Positions 1-7,418 are shown, counted from the first letter of the stretch. The stretch: 13,731 nucleotides of DNA from Candidatus Omnitrophica bacterium UBA5776 (GCA_002418595.1 DIEK01000081.1:1-13731); one strand, 5' to 3'. Translations and numbers: made by a program. The notes: generated by a model from the letters alone, not told the origin.

Positions 1-1506
1 GCCGACGGTTACGCGCGCGCCACAGGAAGGCCCGGCGTCTGCCTGGCCACTTCGGGGCCGGGGGCTACCAACCTGACCACCGGGCTGGCGACGGCTTATA
101 TGGATTCCATACCCGTGGTCGCCATTACCGGCCAGGTGAAGACTTCGCTGATCGGCAACGACGCTTTTCAGGAGGCGGACGTCACCGGCATAACGCGCTC
201 CATCACCAAACATAATTATCTCGTGAAGGATGTTTTGGACCTGGCATTGATTATCCGGGAAGCTTTCTGCATCGCTTCCACAGGCAGACCGGGGCCGGTG
301 CTTGTGGATATTCCGGTGGATGTGCAGCAGCAGGAGTGCGAATTCGTCTGGCCCGAACAGGTTTGCATCCGCAGTTACCGCCCCACGCTTTTCGGGCACC
401 CCGGACAGGTCAAAAAAGCCGCGAAGATGATCTCTTCCGCGCGCAGGCCGTTGATCTACGCGGGAGGAGGGGTAATCACTTCCGGAGCGCACAATGAATT
501 GCGGGAACTGGCGGAAAGGATAAACGCGCCGGTTACCTGGACCCTTATGGGTATCGGGGGGTTCCCGGCCACACACAAGCTTTCTCTCGGTATGCTCGGG
601 ATGCACGGCACCGCTTACGCAAACCACGCGATTATGGAGTCCGATCTGATCATAGCCGTGGGCGCGCGTTTCGACGACAGGGTCACCGGCAGGATAGACG
701 TTTTCGCGCCTTCGGCGAAGATAATTCACATAGATATAGATCCGGCTTCCATAAGCAAGAACGTGAAGGTGGATATCCCGATGGTGGGGGACGCCAGGAA
801 CGTTCTCGGCCAACTCCTGGAGGAGCTGAAATCTTGTCCCGATACCGGAGAATGGCTGAAGACCGTGGGGGGCTGGAAGAAGAAATATCCCATGATCTAT
901 AAAGAAAGCGGCAAGATAAAGCCTCAATATGTGATAGAGCAGATAGACGCCGCCAGCAAAGGCAAGGCGCTTATCTCCACGGAGGTCGGGCAGAACCAGA
1001 TGTGGGCGGCGCAGTGGTATAAATACGACTATCCCAGGACGTTCATCTCCAGCGGAGGCCTGGGCACAATGGGGTTCGGTTTTCCGGCCGCGATGGGTGT
1101 TAAAGTCGCCTATCCGGAGAGGATAGTTTTCGACATCGCCGGGGACGGCTCCATACAGATGAACATACAGGAACTCGCTACTTGCGTCAGCAACAAGATT
1201 AACGTGAAAATCGCGATATTGAACAACGGCTATCTCGGTATGGTCAGGCAGTGGCAGGAGCTTTTCTACAAGCGCCGTTATTCGCATACCACACTTTTGA
1301 ATCCGGACTTCGTGAAGCTGGCAAAAAGCTACGGAGCCGAGGGCATACGCGTCACCAAAAAAGAGGAAGTGAGGCCGGCGATAGAGAAGGCCATAGAAAT
1401 AGACAACGTGGTGATGATAGATTTCCGCATCGAACCGGAGGAGAACGTTTTCCCCATGGTGCCGGCTGGGGAGGCGATCAACCGGATGATCGGCGGAATG
1501 GCGTGA
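1..1506 (+). CDS. ilvB: Acetolactate synthase, large (catalytic) subunit, 5' truncated by window
   Basis: The gene encodes the ThDP-dependent acetohydroxyacid synthase, which joins two pyruvates (or pyruvate and 2-oxobutyrate) in the first common step of valine, leucine and isoleucine synthesis. The frame is open from base 1, so the ATG at 100 is internal. 501 residues are visible and roughly 50-60 N-terminal residues, including the ThDP-activating Glu, lie outside the window. Visible signatures are SGPGATN near residue 18, the central FAD-region motif RFDDRVTGR, and the ThDP/Mg motif GDGS at visible residues 381-384, followed by NNGYLG starting at 408. The C-terminus is complete and the gene ends in TGA. 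It is followed by its regulatory subunit gene ilvN, but a 126-bp palindromic element lies between them and begins on the last base of the stop codon. The identification is secure. Confidence 0.96.
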   Translation, partial: ADGYARATGRPGVCLATSGPGATNLTTGLATAYMDSIPVVAITGQVKTSLIGNDAFQEADVTGITRSITKHNYLVKDVLDLALIIREAFCIASTGRPGPVLVDIPVDVQQQECEFVWPEQVCIRSYRPTLFGHPGQVKKAAKMISSARRPLIYAGGGVITSGAHNELRELAERINAPVTWTLMGIGGFPATHKLSLGMLGMHGTAYANHAIMESDLIIAVGARFDDRVTGRIDVFAPSAKIIHIDIDPASISKNVKVDIPMVGDARNVLGQLLEELKSCPDTGEWLKTVGGWKKKYPMIYKESGKIKPQYVIEQIDAASKGKALISTEVGQNQMWAAQWYKYDYPRTFISSGGLGTMGFGFPAAMGVKVAYPERIVFDIAGDGSIQMNIQELATCVSNKINVKIAILNNGYLGMVRQWQELFYKRRYSHTTLLNPDFVKLAKSYGAEGIRVTKKEEVRPAIEKAIEIDNVVMIDFRIEPEENVFPMVPAGEAINRMIGGMA

Positions 1507-1631
1507 AGTCTGTTGAAAAAGCCCCATCTGCGTTGTTGCGCGCCGCGTGTCTTTGTGCGGCGTATATGACAACATACGCCTCCGCAGCCACTTGGCGCAC
1601 GCCTATCACCTGTGGCTTTTTGAACAGACTT
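1506..1631. repeat. MITE-like palindromic element with 18-bp terminal inverted repeats
   Basis: The outer 18 bases at 1506-1523 and the reverse complement of 1614-1631 agree at 17 of 18 positions (AAGTCTGTTSAAAAAGCC). The centre folds on a 7-bp perfect stem, GGCGTAT at 1559-1565 with ATACGCC at 1574-1580, around an 8-nt loop. Weaker complementarity joins the arms in between. No protein with a recognisable transposase signature is encoded. Elements that begin with a TGTTGAAAAAGCC-type end and fold back on themselves recur in intergenic regions of several bacterial groups, as I recall, so I call it a non-autonomous palindromic repeat. Its first base is the last base of the ilvB stop codon. It is transcribed if ilvB and ilvN share an mRNA, and would form a strong hairpin there. 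Confidence 0.8.
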
Positions 1632-1748
1632 TGAGAAATAGAGGCGGTATAGAGAATGCCGAAATAGAAAATGGAGAAATACAGACTTCGATTGCGGTCA
1701 AATCTCGATTATCGAGTTCTCAACTGTTTCTAAGGAAAGAAGGTCTTT
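1632..1748 (+). other. ilvB-ilvN spacer and ilvN ribosome-binding region
   Basis: This A/G-rich spacer separates the palindromic element from ilvN. It contains a 13-base palindrome (CTCGATTATCGAG) near 1703-1715, which could be an operator half-site or a small hairpin. It ends with a purine-rich Shine-Dalgarno region (AAGGAAAGAAGG) about 6 nt before the ilvN ATG at 1749. I could not find a convincing -35/-10 pair in it. Confidence 0.45.
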
Positions 1749-2252
1749 ATGAGGCACACGATATCTATACTGGTGGAAAACAAATTCGGCGTGCTGGCGA
1801 GGATTGCCGGGCTGTTCAGCGCCCGCGGATACAACATCGACAGCCTGTGCGTCAGCGAGACCCTCGATCCCAGCATATCGTATCTTACGATGGTGGTGGA
1901 TACCAGGGATGAGCAGATACTCGAGCAGGTCAAGAAGCAGTTGAATAAACTGATCGATGTCATCACGGTCACAGATTTCACCAAGAAGGATTACATAGAC
2001 CGTGAATTGATGATGATCAAGGTTTCCTGTCCCGCCAAGGACAAGGCGGCGCTGGAGTCGCTGGCGAAGAAATGGGGCGCTGGAGTCACTCATTGCCGGG
2101 GGAATACGGCGATAGTCGAGATAGTCGGGGATCAGGAAAAACTGAAGAAGGCTCTGGAAGATACAAGGCGTTTTAACATAAAAGAACTGGTGCGGGCGGG
2201 CAAGATCGCGATGGCGACCGGCGACCTCACGCCAAAGTCAAAAACAGCATAG
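1749..2252 (+). CDS. ilvN: Acetolactate synthase, small (regulatory) subunit
   Basis: The gene encodes the regulatory partner of IlvB, which binds valine and confers feedback inhibition and full activity on the catalytic subunit. The product has 167 residues, the normal length for this family. An N-terminal ACT domain spans roughly residues 3-77: the [14 protein letters not shown] strand/turn with its effector-site Gly at 14, then ARGYNIDSL and a hydrophobic strand (YLTMVVD). The second domain runs from about residue 80 to the end and contains KVSCPAKDK and [10 protein letters not shown]. The ATG at 1749 has a good purine-rich Shine-Dalgarno sequence, and the conserved domain begins right after it, so the start is secure. 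ilvC follows after 10 nt. Confidence 0.95.
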   Translation: MRHTISILVENKFGVLARIAGLFSARGYNIDSLCVSETLDPSISYLTMVVDTRDEQILEQVKKQLNKLIDVITVTDFTKKDYIDRELMMIKVSCPAKDKAALESLAKKWGAGVTHCRGNTAIVEIVGDQEKLKKALEDTRRFNIKELVRAGKIAMATGDLTPKSKTA

Positions 2253-2262
2253 AGGAGGGAAG

Positions 2263-3258
2263 ATGGCTAAGGTATATTACGATAAGGACGCGGATCTGAA
2301 CCTTTTAAAGAATAAGACAATCGCTATCCTCGGTTACGGCATACAAGGGCGCGGGCAGTCTCTCTGCCTGCGTGATTCGGGCTGTAAAGTGGTGGTTTCA
2401 GAGCTTCCCGGCACGCCTAACTATGAGCAGGCCAGGAAAGACGGTTTTACGCCGGTGAGCGCCGAGGAGGCGGCCCGCAAAGGGGATATCATACAGATCC
2501 TTACTCAGGATCACGTGCAGGCGATAGTCTATCGTAAGGCGATAGAACCTAATCTGAAGGCAGGGAAAGCCCTTTGTTTTTCGCACGGTTTCAACATCCA
2601 TTTCAAGCAGATCGTGCCGCCCAAGAACGTGGACGTGTTCATGGTCGCTCCCAAAGGCCCGGGCGCCCTGGTGCGCAAGATGTATGAAGAAGGGAAAGGC
2701 GTTCCTTCTCTGGTGGCGGTTTTCCAGAACGCCAGCGGAAAAGCGCTTGATCTGGCGCTGGCTTATGCCAAGGCACTGAAGGCGACAACCGCCGGAGTCA
2801 TCAAGACCACTTTCGCGGAGGAGACCGAGACGGATCTTTTCGGCGAGCAGGCCGTGCTTTGCGGCGGCGTGTCCGAGCTGATCATGGCCGGTTTCGATAC
2901 GCTGGCGGACGCCGGATACCAGCCGGAGATCGCCTATTTCGAGGTCCTGCACGAGTTGAAGCTCATCACCGATCTGATCCAGGAGCGCGGTATAGCCGGC
3001 ATGCGCCGCGGAGTTTCCAATACCGCCTGCTACGGCGACCTTTCCAGGGGCAAAAGGGTGATTACCGCAAAAACCAGACAGGAAATGAAAAAGATCCTTA
3101 AGGAAATACAGACCGGGAAGTTCGCCAAGGAATGGATAAAAGAGAACGAAAAAGGCCGCCCGGTATTCAACAAACTGCTCAAGGCAGGAGACAATCACAA
3201 GATAGAGAAAGTCGGCCGCAAACTCAGGGAGATGATGCCCTGGATGAAAAAAGCGTAG
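2263..3258 (+). CDS. ilvC: Ketol-acid reductoisomerase (short, class I), possibly NADH-preferring
   Basis: The enzyme converts acetolactate or acetohydroxybutyrate to the dihydroxy acids by Mg-dependent isomerisation and NAD(P)H reduction. 331 residues fit the short class I form. Visible are the Rossmann motif GYGIQG (24-29), catalytic His108 in CFSHGF, the metal ligands Asp191 and Glu195 (DLFGEQ), Glu227 and Glu231 (YFEVLHE), and Ser252 (VSNTACYG). The beta2-alphaB loop that reads the cofactor is [15 protein letters not shown] (43-57). The Arg and Ser residues that usually hold the NADPH 2'-phosphate (pattern GLRxGSxS) are replaced by Glu47, Pro, Thr, Pro and Asn. An acidic residue at this place is typical of NADH use, so I infer NADH preference. 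A strong Shine-Dalgarno sequence (GAGGGAAG) precedes the ATG. ilvN lies 10 nt upstream. Confidence 0.95.
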   Translation: MAKVYYDKDADLNLLKNKTIAILGYGIQGRGQSLCLRDSGCKVVVSELPGTPNYEQARKDGFTPVSAEEAARKGDIIQILTQDHVQAIVYRKAIEPNLKAGKALCFSHGFNIHFKQIVPPKNVDVFMVAPKGPGALVRKMYEEGKGVPSLVAVFQNASGKALDLALAYAKALKATTAGVIKTTFAEETETDLFGEQAVLCGGVSELIMAGFDTLADAGYQPEIAYFEVLHELKLITDLIQERGIAGMRRGVSNTACYGDLSRGKRVITAKTRQEMKKILKEIQTGKFAKEWIKENEKGRPVFNKLLKAGDNHKIEKVGRKLREMMPWMKKA

Positions 3259-3269
3259 AAAAGGAAGGG

Positions 3270-3377
3270 TAACGGCGGTTACGATACCCGGTTCGTCAAT
3301 CTGTCATGGTTACGGTTTTTGAACGTTACCGCAGGCGGGAACCGATACGGGCTTCGTCATCTTGACCGTTGCCGGGG
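3270..3377. repeat. Palindromic intergenic element, copy A (before leuA)
   Basis: The ilvC-leuA gap is almost filled by an imperfect palindrome. Its left side (CGGTTACGATACCCGG, from 3276) and right side (CGATACGGGCTTCGTCAT, ending near 3360) are partly complementary. The inside carries repeated GGTTACG/CGTTACC words and a GTAAC-GGCG-GTTAC mini-hairpin at 3270-3283. The same outer sequences recur at 7419-7519 before malQ with a different inside, so this is a dispersed element and not leuA-specific. It extends to within about 10 nt of the leuA start and would fold in the mRNA, so it may influence leuA translation or operon readthrough. Confidence 0.7.
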
Positions 3378-3385
3378 TTTTACTA

Positions 3386-4891
3386 ATGGAAAAGGTCATA
3401 ATCTTCGACACTACGTTAAGGGACGGTGAACAGGCCCCCGGGGGTTCGCTGACTTCCCAGGAAAAGCTTGAGGTCGCTTTTCAACTGGAAAGGCTGGGGG
3501 TGGATGTTATCGAAGCCGGTTTCCCTGTATCCAGTCCGGATGATTTTCAGGCCGTGGCCCGCATCGCGTCTTCGGTCAAAAAGAAGTCCGTTTGCGCCCT
3601 CGCGCGCTGCCTGAAACCGGATATAGATGCCGCGGCCAGGGCTTTGAAGAAAGCACGGAGACCGCGTATACACGTTTTCCTCGCCACCTCCAAGATACAC
3701 CTGCAGTATAAATTCCACAAAAGAGAAGACGAGATACTGCAGTTGGCGGTGCAGGCGGTGAGGGCCGCACGAAGGCTCTGCCCGGACGTGGAGTTCTCCC
3801 CTGAAGATGCCACCCGCAGTGAGCGCTCTTTTCTTTTTAGAGTAATAGAGAACGTGATAAGAAACGGAGCTTCCACCGTGAACATTCCGGACACGGTCGG
3901 CTATAGTTACCCCGCCGAGATATATTCTCTTATTTCCGAGATAAAGGACAACGTTCCTAATATAAATAAAGCGGTCATTTCCATTCACTGCCATGATGAT
4001 CTCGGCATGGCGAGCGCAAATTCCGTATCGGCGGTGCTGGCCGGAGCGCGCCAGGTGCATTGCACGGTGAACGGCATCGGCGAGCGGGCCGGCAACGCAT
4101 CTCTGGAAGAAGTTGTAATGGCTTTGAGAACCAGGAAGGACGCTTTCAGCAATTTACAAACTTCGATAAATACGAAAGAGATATTGAATGCCTCCAAATT
4201 GGTGAGCAAACTTACCGATTTCGTGGTGCCGCTGAATAAAGCCATAGTGGGGAAAAACGCGTTTAGCCACGAGTCCGGCATACATCAGGACGCGGTTTTA
4301 AAAAAGCGGACGACCTATGAGATCATGGACCCGGCCGACGTCGGCGTGGCCGGCAGCGAGATCGTGCTGGGGAAGCATTCCGGCAGACACGCGTTACGGG
4401 AAAGGCTGCAAGCCCTGGGTTTCAAGCTCACAGCCGAAGAGCTCAACAGCGCGTTCGCGCGTTTCAAACAGTTGACCGATAAAAAGAAGGAGATTTACGA
4501 CGATGATCTGCGTATCATAGTCGATGATCAGCTTAGGCAGGTCAAGCCGCTGTGGGAACTGCGGGGATTCGAGGTTTGCTGCGGCAGCGGCTCTACTCCG
4601 GTTGCCGTAGTGCGCTTGAAGAAGAACGGCCGCCTGTTGAGCGGGCAGGCTTCGGGTGACGGACCGGTGGACAGTTGTTTCAAGGCAATAGATAAAATTA
4701 CCGGTTTGAAAGTCAGATTGCAGGATTTTCGTCTGGAGTCCGTCACTTCGGGTAAGGATGCGCTCGGCCAGGCGAGCTTGAGTCTTAAGCTGAAAGCCGG
4801 GGTTTTCGGCGGCAGAGGGGCCAGCACCGATATCATCGAAGCGGCCATCAAAGCTTATCTTGACGCCATAAACCGGTTGAGCAGGCGATGA
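3386..4891 (+). CDS. leuA: 2-isopropylmalate synthase
   Basis: The enzyme condenses 2-oxoisovalerate with acetyl-CoA, the committed step of leucine synthesis. I start it at ATG 3386 because FDTTLRDGEQ, the family N-terminus, follows at residue 7; the upstream TTG at 3362 lies inside the palindromic repeat. The product has 501 residues. The TIM barrel (1-270) carries RDGEQ with metal ligand Asp13, HCHDDLG with metal ligands His201 and His203, and GERAGNAS with Asn237. The linker contains FSHESGIHQD (293-302). The C-terminal LeuA dimer/allosteric domain (about 370-500) ends with the ACT-like regulatory repeat including GGRGAST. A full regulatory domain suggests leucine feedback. Homocitrate or citramalate synthase is possible but less likely. 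Its stop overlaps the aroE start (ATGA). Confidence 0.92.
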   Translation: MEKVIIFDTTLRDGEQAPGGSLTSQEKLEVAFQLERLGVDVIEAGFPVSSPDDFQAVARIASSVKKKSVCALARCLKPDIDAAARALKKARRPRIHVFLATSKIHLQYKFHKREDEILQLAVQAVRAARRLCPDVEFSPEDATRSERSFLFRVIENVIRNGASTVNIPDTVGYSYPAEIYSLISEIKDNVPNINKAVISIHCHDDLGMASANSVSAVLAGARQVHCTVNGIGERAGNASLEEVVMALRTRKDAFSNLQTSINTKEILNASKLVSKLTDFVVPLNKAIVGKNAFSHESGIHQDAVLKKRTTYEIMDPADVGVAGSEIVLGKHSGRHALRERLQALGFKLTAEELNSAFARFKQLTDKKKEIYDDDLRIIVDDQLRQVKPLWELRGFEVCCGSGSTPVAVVRLKKNGRLLSGQASGDGPVDSCFKAIDKITGLKVRLQDFRLESVTSGKDALGQASLSLKLKAGVFGGRGASTDIIEAAIKAYLDAINRLSRR

Positions 4892-5817
4892 CCTACGGTC
4901 TGGTCGGTTATCCGGTCAAGCACAGCTTTTCCCCGGCGATGCACAACGCCGCTTTCCGCGAACTGGGCATAGACGCTTCCTACAGCCTTTTCGAGATTCC
5001 TCCGCAGGATATACCGGCGTTTCTGAATGATCCGGCTTATTCTTTCAGCGATACCGCCGGGAGCAGGCGATATAAACCGGCCGACCTTTCCGGTTTCAAC
5101 GTTACCATCCCGCATAAAATAGCCGTAAAAGAGATATTGGAAAAGAAATACCCCGGGCAGCCGGCGGCAGATAACGAACTTTATTATGCGCGTGTCTCCG
5201 GCGCGATCAATACCGTCAAGAATGAGGGAGGGATGATCAGTTATCGCAATACCGATGTTCTTGGGTTCCTCATTTCTTTGAAGGAGGATCTCGGTTTCTC
5301 GCCGAAAGGCAAGAATGCGATGCTTATCGGCTGCGGCGGAGCGGGCAGGGCGATCATTGCCGGGCTTACTTGGGAAGCTGATAGAGCGGAAAAAATATAT
5401 ATATATGAAAAAAGCCCGCAATCCCGCGGGAATGCCGAAAAGCAATTCGCTTTCAACGCTATTGACGGAATGCTGAACGGGAAGGGAAAAGAAATAATTA
5501 CTTTTATCGGAGAAGAGGATATACCAGCCAGGCTTGAAGAGTGCGATATACTGGTGAATACTTCTCCTTTGGGAATGAAAGAAGGCGATCCCAGCCCGGT
5601 CAAAAAGGAATGGCTGAAAAAAGGCGCGGCGGTTTACGATATCGTTTATAACCGTACCACGCGTCTGCTGGATGACGCCCGCGCGTCCGGGCTCGCCGCT
5701 TCCGGCGGGCTGGGGATGCTTTTGCACCAGGGCGCGGCGGCGTTCGAGTTCTGGACCGGCGGTAAGGCTCCGGTGGAAGTGATGCGCAGGGCATTGAAAG
5801 AGGCGGCGGGCCTATGA
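4888..5817 (+). CDS. aroE: Shikimate dehydrogenase (NADP-dependent), with insertions
   Basis: The enzyme reduces 3-dehydroshikimate to shikimate in aromatic amino acid synthesis. Key motifs are SFSPAMHN (shikimate binding, 13-20), GFNVTIPHK with catalytic Lys77, GAINT (105-109), NTD with catalytic Asp123, the nucleotide motif GCGGAG (148-153), NTSPLGM (224-230) and GLGMLLHQG (274-282). At 309 residues it is longer than the usual 270-285. The extra length sits between residues about 46-64 (NDPAYSFSDTAGSRRYK region) and 86-102, both flanking the Lys77 segment. A run of alternating TA next to A-tracts near 5390-5416 encodes KIYIYEKS. The start is fixed by the ATGA overlap with leuA, and the end overlaps the prepilin peptidase gene the same way, implying translational coupling in one operon. 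Confidence 0.93.
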   Translation: MTYGLVGYPVKHSFSPAMHNAAFRELGIDASYSLFEIPPQDIPAFLNDPAYSFSDTAGSRRYKPADLSGFNVTIPHKIAVKEILEKKYPGQPAADNELYYARVSGAINTVKNEGGMISYRNTDVLGFLISLKEDLGFSPKGKNAMLIGCGGAGRAIIAGLTWEADRAEKIYIYEKSPQSRGNAEKQFAFNAIDGMLNGKGKEIITFIGEEDIPARLEECDILVNTSPLGMKEGDPSPVKKEWLKKGAAVYDIVYNRTTRLLDDARASGLAASGGLGMLLHQGAAAFEFWTGGKAPVEVMRRALKEAAGL

Positions 5818-6620
5818 TCATTCCCCTGATTTTCTTCGTTTTCGGCGCCATCGTCGGCAGTTTCCTGAACGTCTGCATCCACAGAATGCCGTTGAACCAA
5901 TCGATCGTTTTTCCCCGTTCGCATTGCCCGTTCTGCTCCGGGGGCATTGCCTGGTTCGACAATATACCTTTGTTGAGTTTTTTTATCCTGAAAGGCCGAT
6001 GCAGGCATTGCGGCAAACCGATATCCCCGCGTTACCCCCTGGTGGAATTCATTACCGGCTCTTTTTTTCTGCTTATGGGGGCGATTTACGGCGCGCAGGC
6101 CCAGGCGATATATTATTGCCTGTTCTTTTCACTGCTTTGCGTGGCGACTTTCGTGGACATACAGTATCAGATCATCCCGGACGAAATATCAATAGGAGGG
6201 ACCACGGCCGCGCTGCTGCTGAACGTTTTAGCCGGTATAAGGCCGCAGCCGGTCATCTTCGATTGGCATCCTGTTCTTCGCAGCCTTTACGGCGCGGCGG
6301 CCGGGGCAGGCATCATCTACGCGGCCGGGGCTTTGTTCGACCTGGTATATTTCCGTATCCTGAAGAAACCTCCGGTGGAAGGAGAAACTTCTTCTATGGG
6401 CATGGGAGACGTGAAATTGATGGCGATGATCGGGGCATTCCTCGGCCCGGACAAGGCGGTGATGACCTTTTTTCTCGCCCCGTTCCCGGGAGCTATTGTG
6501 GGCATCATTAACCTGGTCTTTAAAAAGAGCCACGTAATTCCTTACGGGCCGTTTCTTTCTCTGGCAGCTATAGTTTCGTTCCTGTTTGGTCACAGGATAC
6601 TGGCTTTTATTGTTCCTTAA
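5814..6620 (+). CDS. pilD: Prepilin leader peptidase / N-methyltransferase (A24 family)
   Basis: This inner-membrane aspartic protease cleaves the leader of type IV pilins and type II secretion pseudopilins and methylates the new N-terminus. The product has 268 residues. The N-terminal methyltransferase-associated domain has GSFLNVCIHRMP (15-26) and two CxxC zinc pairs (Cys38/41 and Cys63/66). The A24 peptidase domain has its two catalytic aspartates at Asp115 (FVDIQYQIIPDE) and Asp199 (GMGDVKLM). At least six hydrophobic membrane segments are apparent, the first at residues 1-20. The ATG overlaps the aroE stop in ATGA. No pilin or secretion gene is in the window, so its substrates are encoded elsewhere. 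The symbol pilD is used generically (also gspO or comC). Confidence 0.93.
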   Translation: MIIPLIFFVFGAIVGSFLNVCIHRMPLNQSIVFPRSHCPFCSGGIAWFDNIPLLSFFILKGRCRHCGKPISPRYPLVEFITGSFFLLMGAIYGAQAQAIYYCLFFSLLCVATFVDIQYQIIPDEISIGGTTAALLLNVLAGIRPQPVIFDWHPVLRSLYGAAAGAGIIYAAGALFDLVYFRILKKPPVEGETSSMGMGDVKLMAMIGAFLGPDKAVMTFFLAPFPGAIVGIINLVFKKSHVIPYGPFLSLAAIVSFLFGHRILAFIVP

Positions 6621-6634
6621 GATAATTTAAATAA

Positions 6635-6970
6635 GCGGCGGCTTCCGGGGTAAAGGATTACGAAGTTCCCTCCAAACACGTGATAATCAAAAACACTTTC
6701 GATGCGGCCAACGTTTCCGGAGTAAGTCCGCGCCTGGTCTTTTGTATCCAGGACGCGCACTGCAACTTTGAAGCGGAATTCGGCATAAATATAGAGGAAA
6801 TCGGAAGGCAGGGCGGACTGCTTGAGCCGCTCAACGCAAAGGTGGCCCTCCGCTTAGGTCTTTTTAGAACGATTTCTGACGGGCGGTTCCCTGAACTGTC
6901 GCTGAAGCCCGCCGCCCAAGGCCTTTCCGGCCGGCTTAAGAACCAGAGGGCCAACAACAGCGGGTTATGA
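6635..6970 (+). pseudogene. Decayed remnant of a QDAH-motif (possibly ChaN-like) protein gene
   Basis: The frame is open from 6635 (after TAA at 6632) to the TGA ending at 6970, with only a GTG at 6680 as a plausible start and no Shine-Dalgarno sequence. The first part reads KDYEVPSKHVIIKNTFD, then RLVFCIQDAHCNFEAE. The I-Q-D-A-H-C-N-[FY]-x-A core is one I recall from large hypothetical proteins of Omnitrophota that resemble the ChaN/haem-uptake fold. After it, EFGIN may belong to a later strand of the same family, which would imply an internal deletion. The rest (LLEPLNAKVALRL and onward) looks unrelated. The expected domain is several hundred residues, so at most the N-terminal edge survives. 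I treat it as a pseudogene; a short expressed protein of 96 residues is possible but unlikely. Confidence 0.5.
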
Positions 6971-7000
6971 AGTCCAGCGGTCCGGAGCGGGTTCCCGTAT

Positions 7001-7037
7001 AAAACAAAGAAGGCCCTTCGACTCGAGGGCCTTCTTT
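7001..7037 (-). terminator. Intrinsic terminator of the minus-strand RNA
   Basis: A perfect 12-bp stem (7006-7017 with 7026-7037, AAAGAAGGCCCT arm) encloses an 8-nt loop. On the minus strand the stem ends in CUUCUUU and is followed by GUUUUAU, a proper U-tract. On the + strand the stem is followed by GGAGG, so the terminator points to the minus strand, though it may also slow + strand transcription that enters from pilD. Confidence 0.8.
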
Positions 7038-7106
7038 GGAGGTGATAAACCTCAATAGCTTTCGCTATCTGCCGACCTCCTTATGTCGACTGGTTTTTTC
7101 ACTTCT
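7001..7106 (-). ncRNA. Candidate structured small RNA, minus strand, own promoter and terminator
   Basis: A complete minus-strand transcription unit is visible: a -35/-10 pair ending at 7113, a predicted start near 7106, and an intrinsic terminator at 7037-7001, giving about 105 nt. Read on the minus strand, the body has AAGGAGGU (7082-7075), then a 5-bp hairpin AUAGC-GAAA-GCUAU (7068-7055) with a GNRA loop, then GAGGUUUAUCACCUCC (7053-7038), then the terminator stem. GGAGGU can pair with ACCUCC and enclose the GNRA hairpin. Alternatively GAGGU can pair with ACCUC across a 5-nt loop. The two folds compete for the same ACCUCC. AUCACCUCC equals the 3' tail of bacterial 16S rRNA. No gene lies downstream on the minus strand, so it is more likely a free-standing RNA than a riboswitch leader. 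It does not match any RNA family I recognise. Confidence 0.5.
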
Positions 7107-7112
7107 ATGGCA

Positions 7113-7141
7113 AGTATGCCACACGCCTTTCCGGATTTCAA
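7113..7141 (-). promoter_or_regulatory. Sigma-70-type promoter for the minus-strand RNA
   Basis: On the minus strand TTGAAA (7141-7136) and CATACT (7118-7113) are separated by exactly 17 nt, matching 5 of 6 and 4 of 6 consensus bases. Transcription would begin near 7106. The correct distance to an intrinsic terminator about 100 nt downstream supports it. Confidence 0.5.
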
Positions 7142-7306
7142 GCCCCCGGCCGAAAAAAATAGCGCAATCCACGGTTTTAGACACCGGTTTTAAAGGATAA
7201 CGGCCTATTACATTTTTCTCTGGACTTCGGCTCGCGGGTCCTGTTTGTCTTATCGCCGGTTATTTATTTTTTATCTTTCGGAATAGGAATTTAGGGGAAT
7301 TTTATA
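7142..7306. other. AT-rich intergenic spacer, nothing recognised
   Basis: This is the part of the 6621-7551 gap between the two opposed promoters. It is AT-rich in its right half (7260-7306) and holds no open frame, tRNA, rRNA or clear repeat that I can support. It is the shared upstream region of the divergent transcription units, so regulator sites for either could lie here. Confidence 0.4.
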
Positions 7307-7335
7307 TTGACCTTCGTCTGCGCCTCGGATAATAT
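7307..7335 (+). promoter_or_regulatory. malQ: Sigma-70-type promoter, probably for malQ
   Basis: TTGACC (7307-7312) and TAATAT (7330-7335) are spaced by 17 nt, matching 5 of 6 and 4 of 6 consensus bases, in an AT-rich surrounding. A start near 7342 would give malQ an untranslated leader of about 210 nt that contains palindromic element copy B. Confidence 0.5.
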
Positions 7336-7418
7336 ATAGCGTAAATATCCTGCGAGTTTCTGTTAATCGGAGCGCAGAATTTTTGAATGCCGGTATTCAC
7401 TTTCGGTTTGTCGTTTCC

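Noticed and set aside
1251..1634. Open frame of 127 codons overlapping the ilvB end and the palindromic element
   Set aside because: It is an out-of-frame shadow of ilvB that runs into the repeat; composition is low-complexity Arg/Gly and there is no ribosome-binding site.
2398..3198. Long minus-strand open frame (266 codons) opposite ilvC
   Set aside because: It mirrors the codons of a well-conserved ilvC; no family resemblance and no promoter or ribosome-binding site.
4855..5727. Minus-strand open frame of 290 codons opposite aroE
   Set aside because: AroE motifs occupy the whole + strand; the antisense product has no recognisable domain.
6658..6957. Minus-strand open frame of 99 codons opposite the remnant
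   Set aside because: No motif, no ribosome-binding site, and it lies beyond the intrinsic terminator of the only minus-strand promoter seen.
7038..7056. GGAGGTGAT on the + strand read as a very strong Shine-Dalgarno site for a small gene
   Set aside because: No ATG, GTG or TTG at the right distance; the stretch is better explained as the complement of the minus-strand RNA.
7038..7082. Known riboswitch (c-di-GMP-I, fluoride, preQ1, SAM classes) or an SRP RNA in the minus-strand element
   Set aside because: The conserved cores of these classes, as far as I remember them, are absent, and no gene follows for a cis-acting switch to control.
7105..7125. Sigma-54 promoter on the minus strand (TGGCATACTTGCC)
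   Set aside because: The GG to GC distance is 7 nt and not the 10 nt required; the sigma-70 pair with 17-nt spacing fits better.
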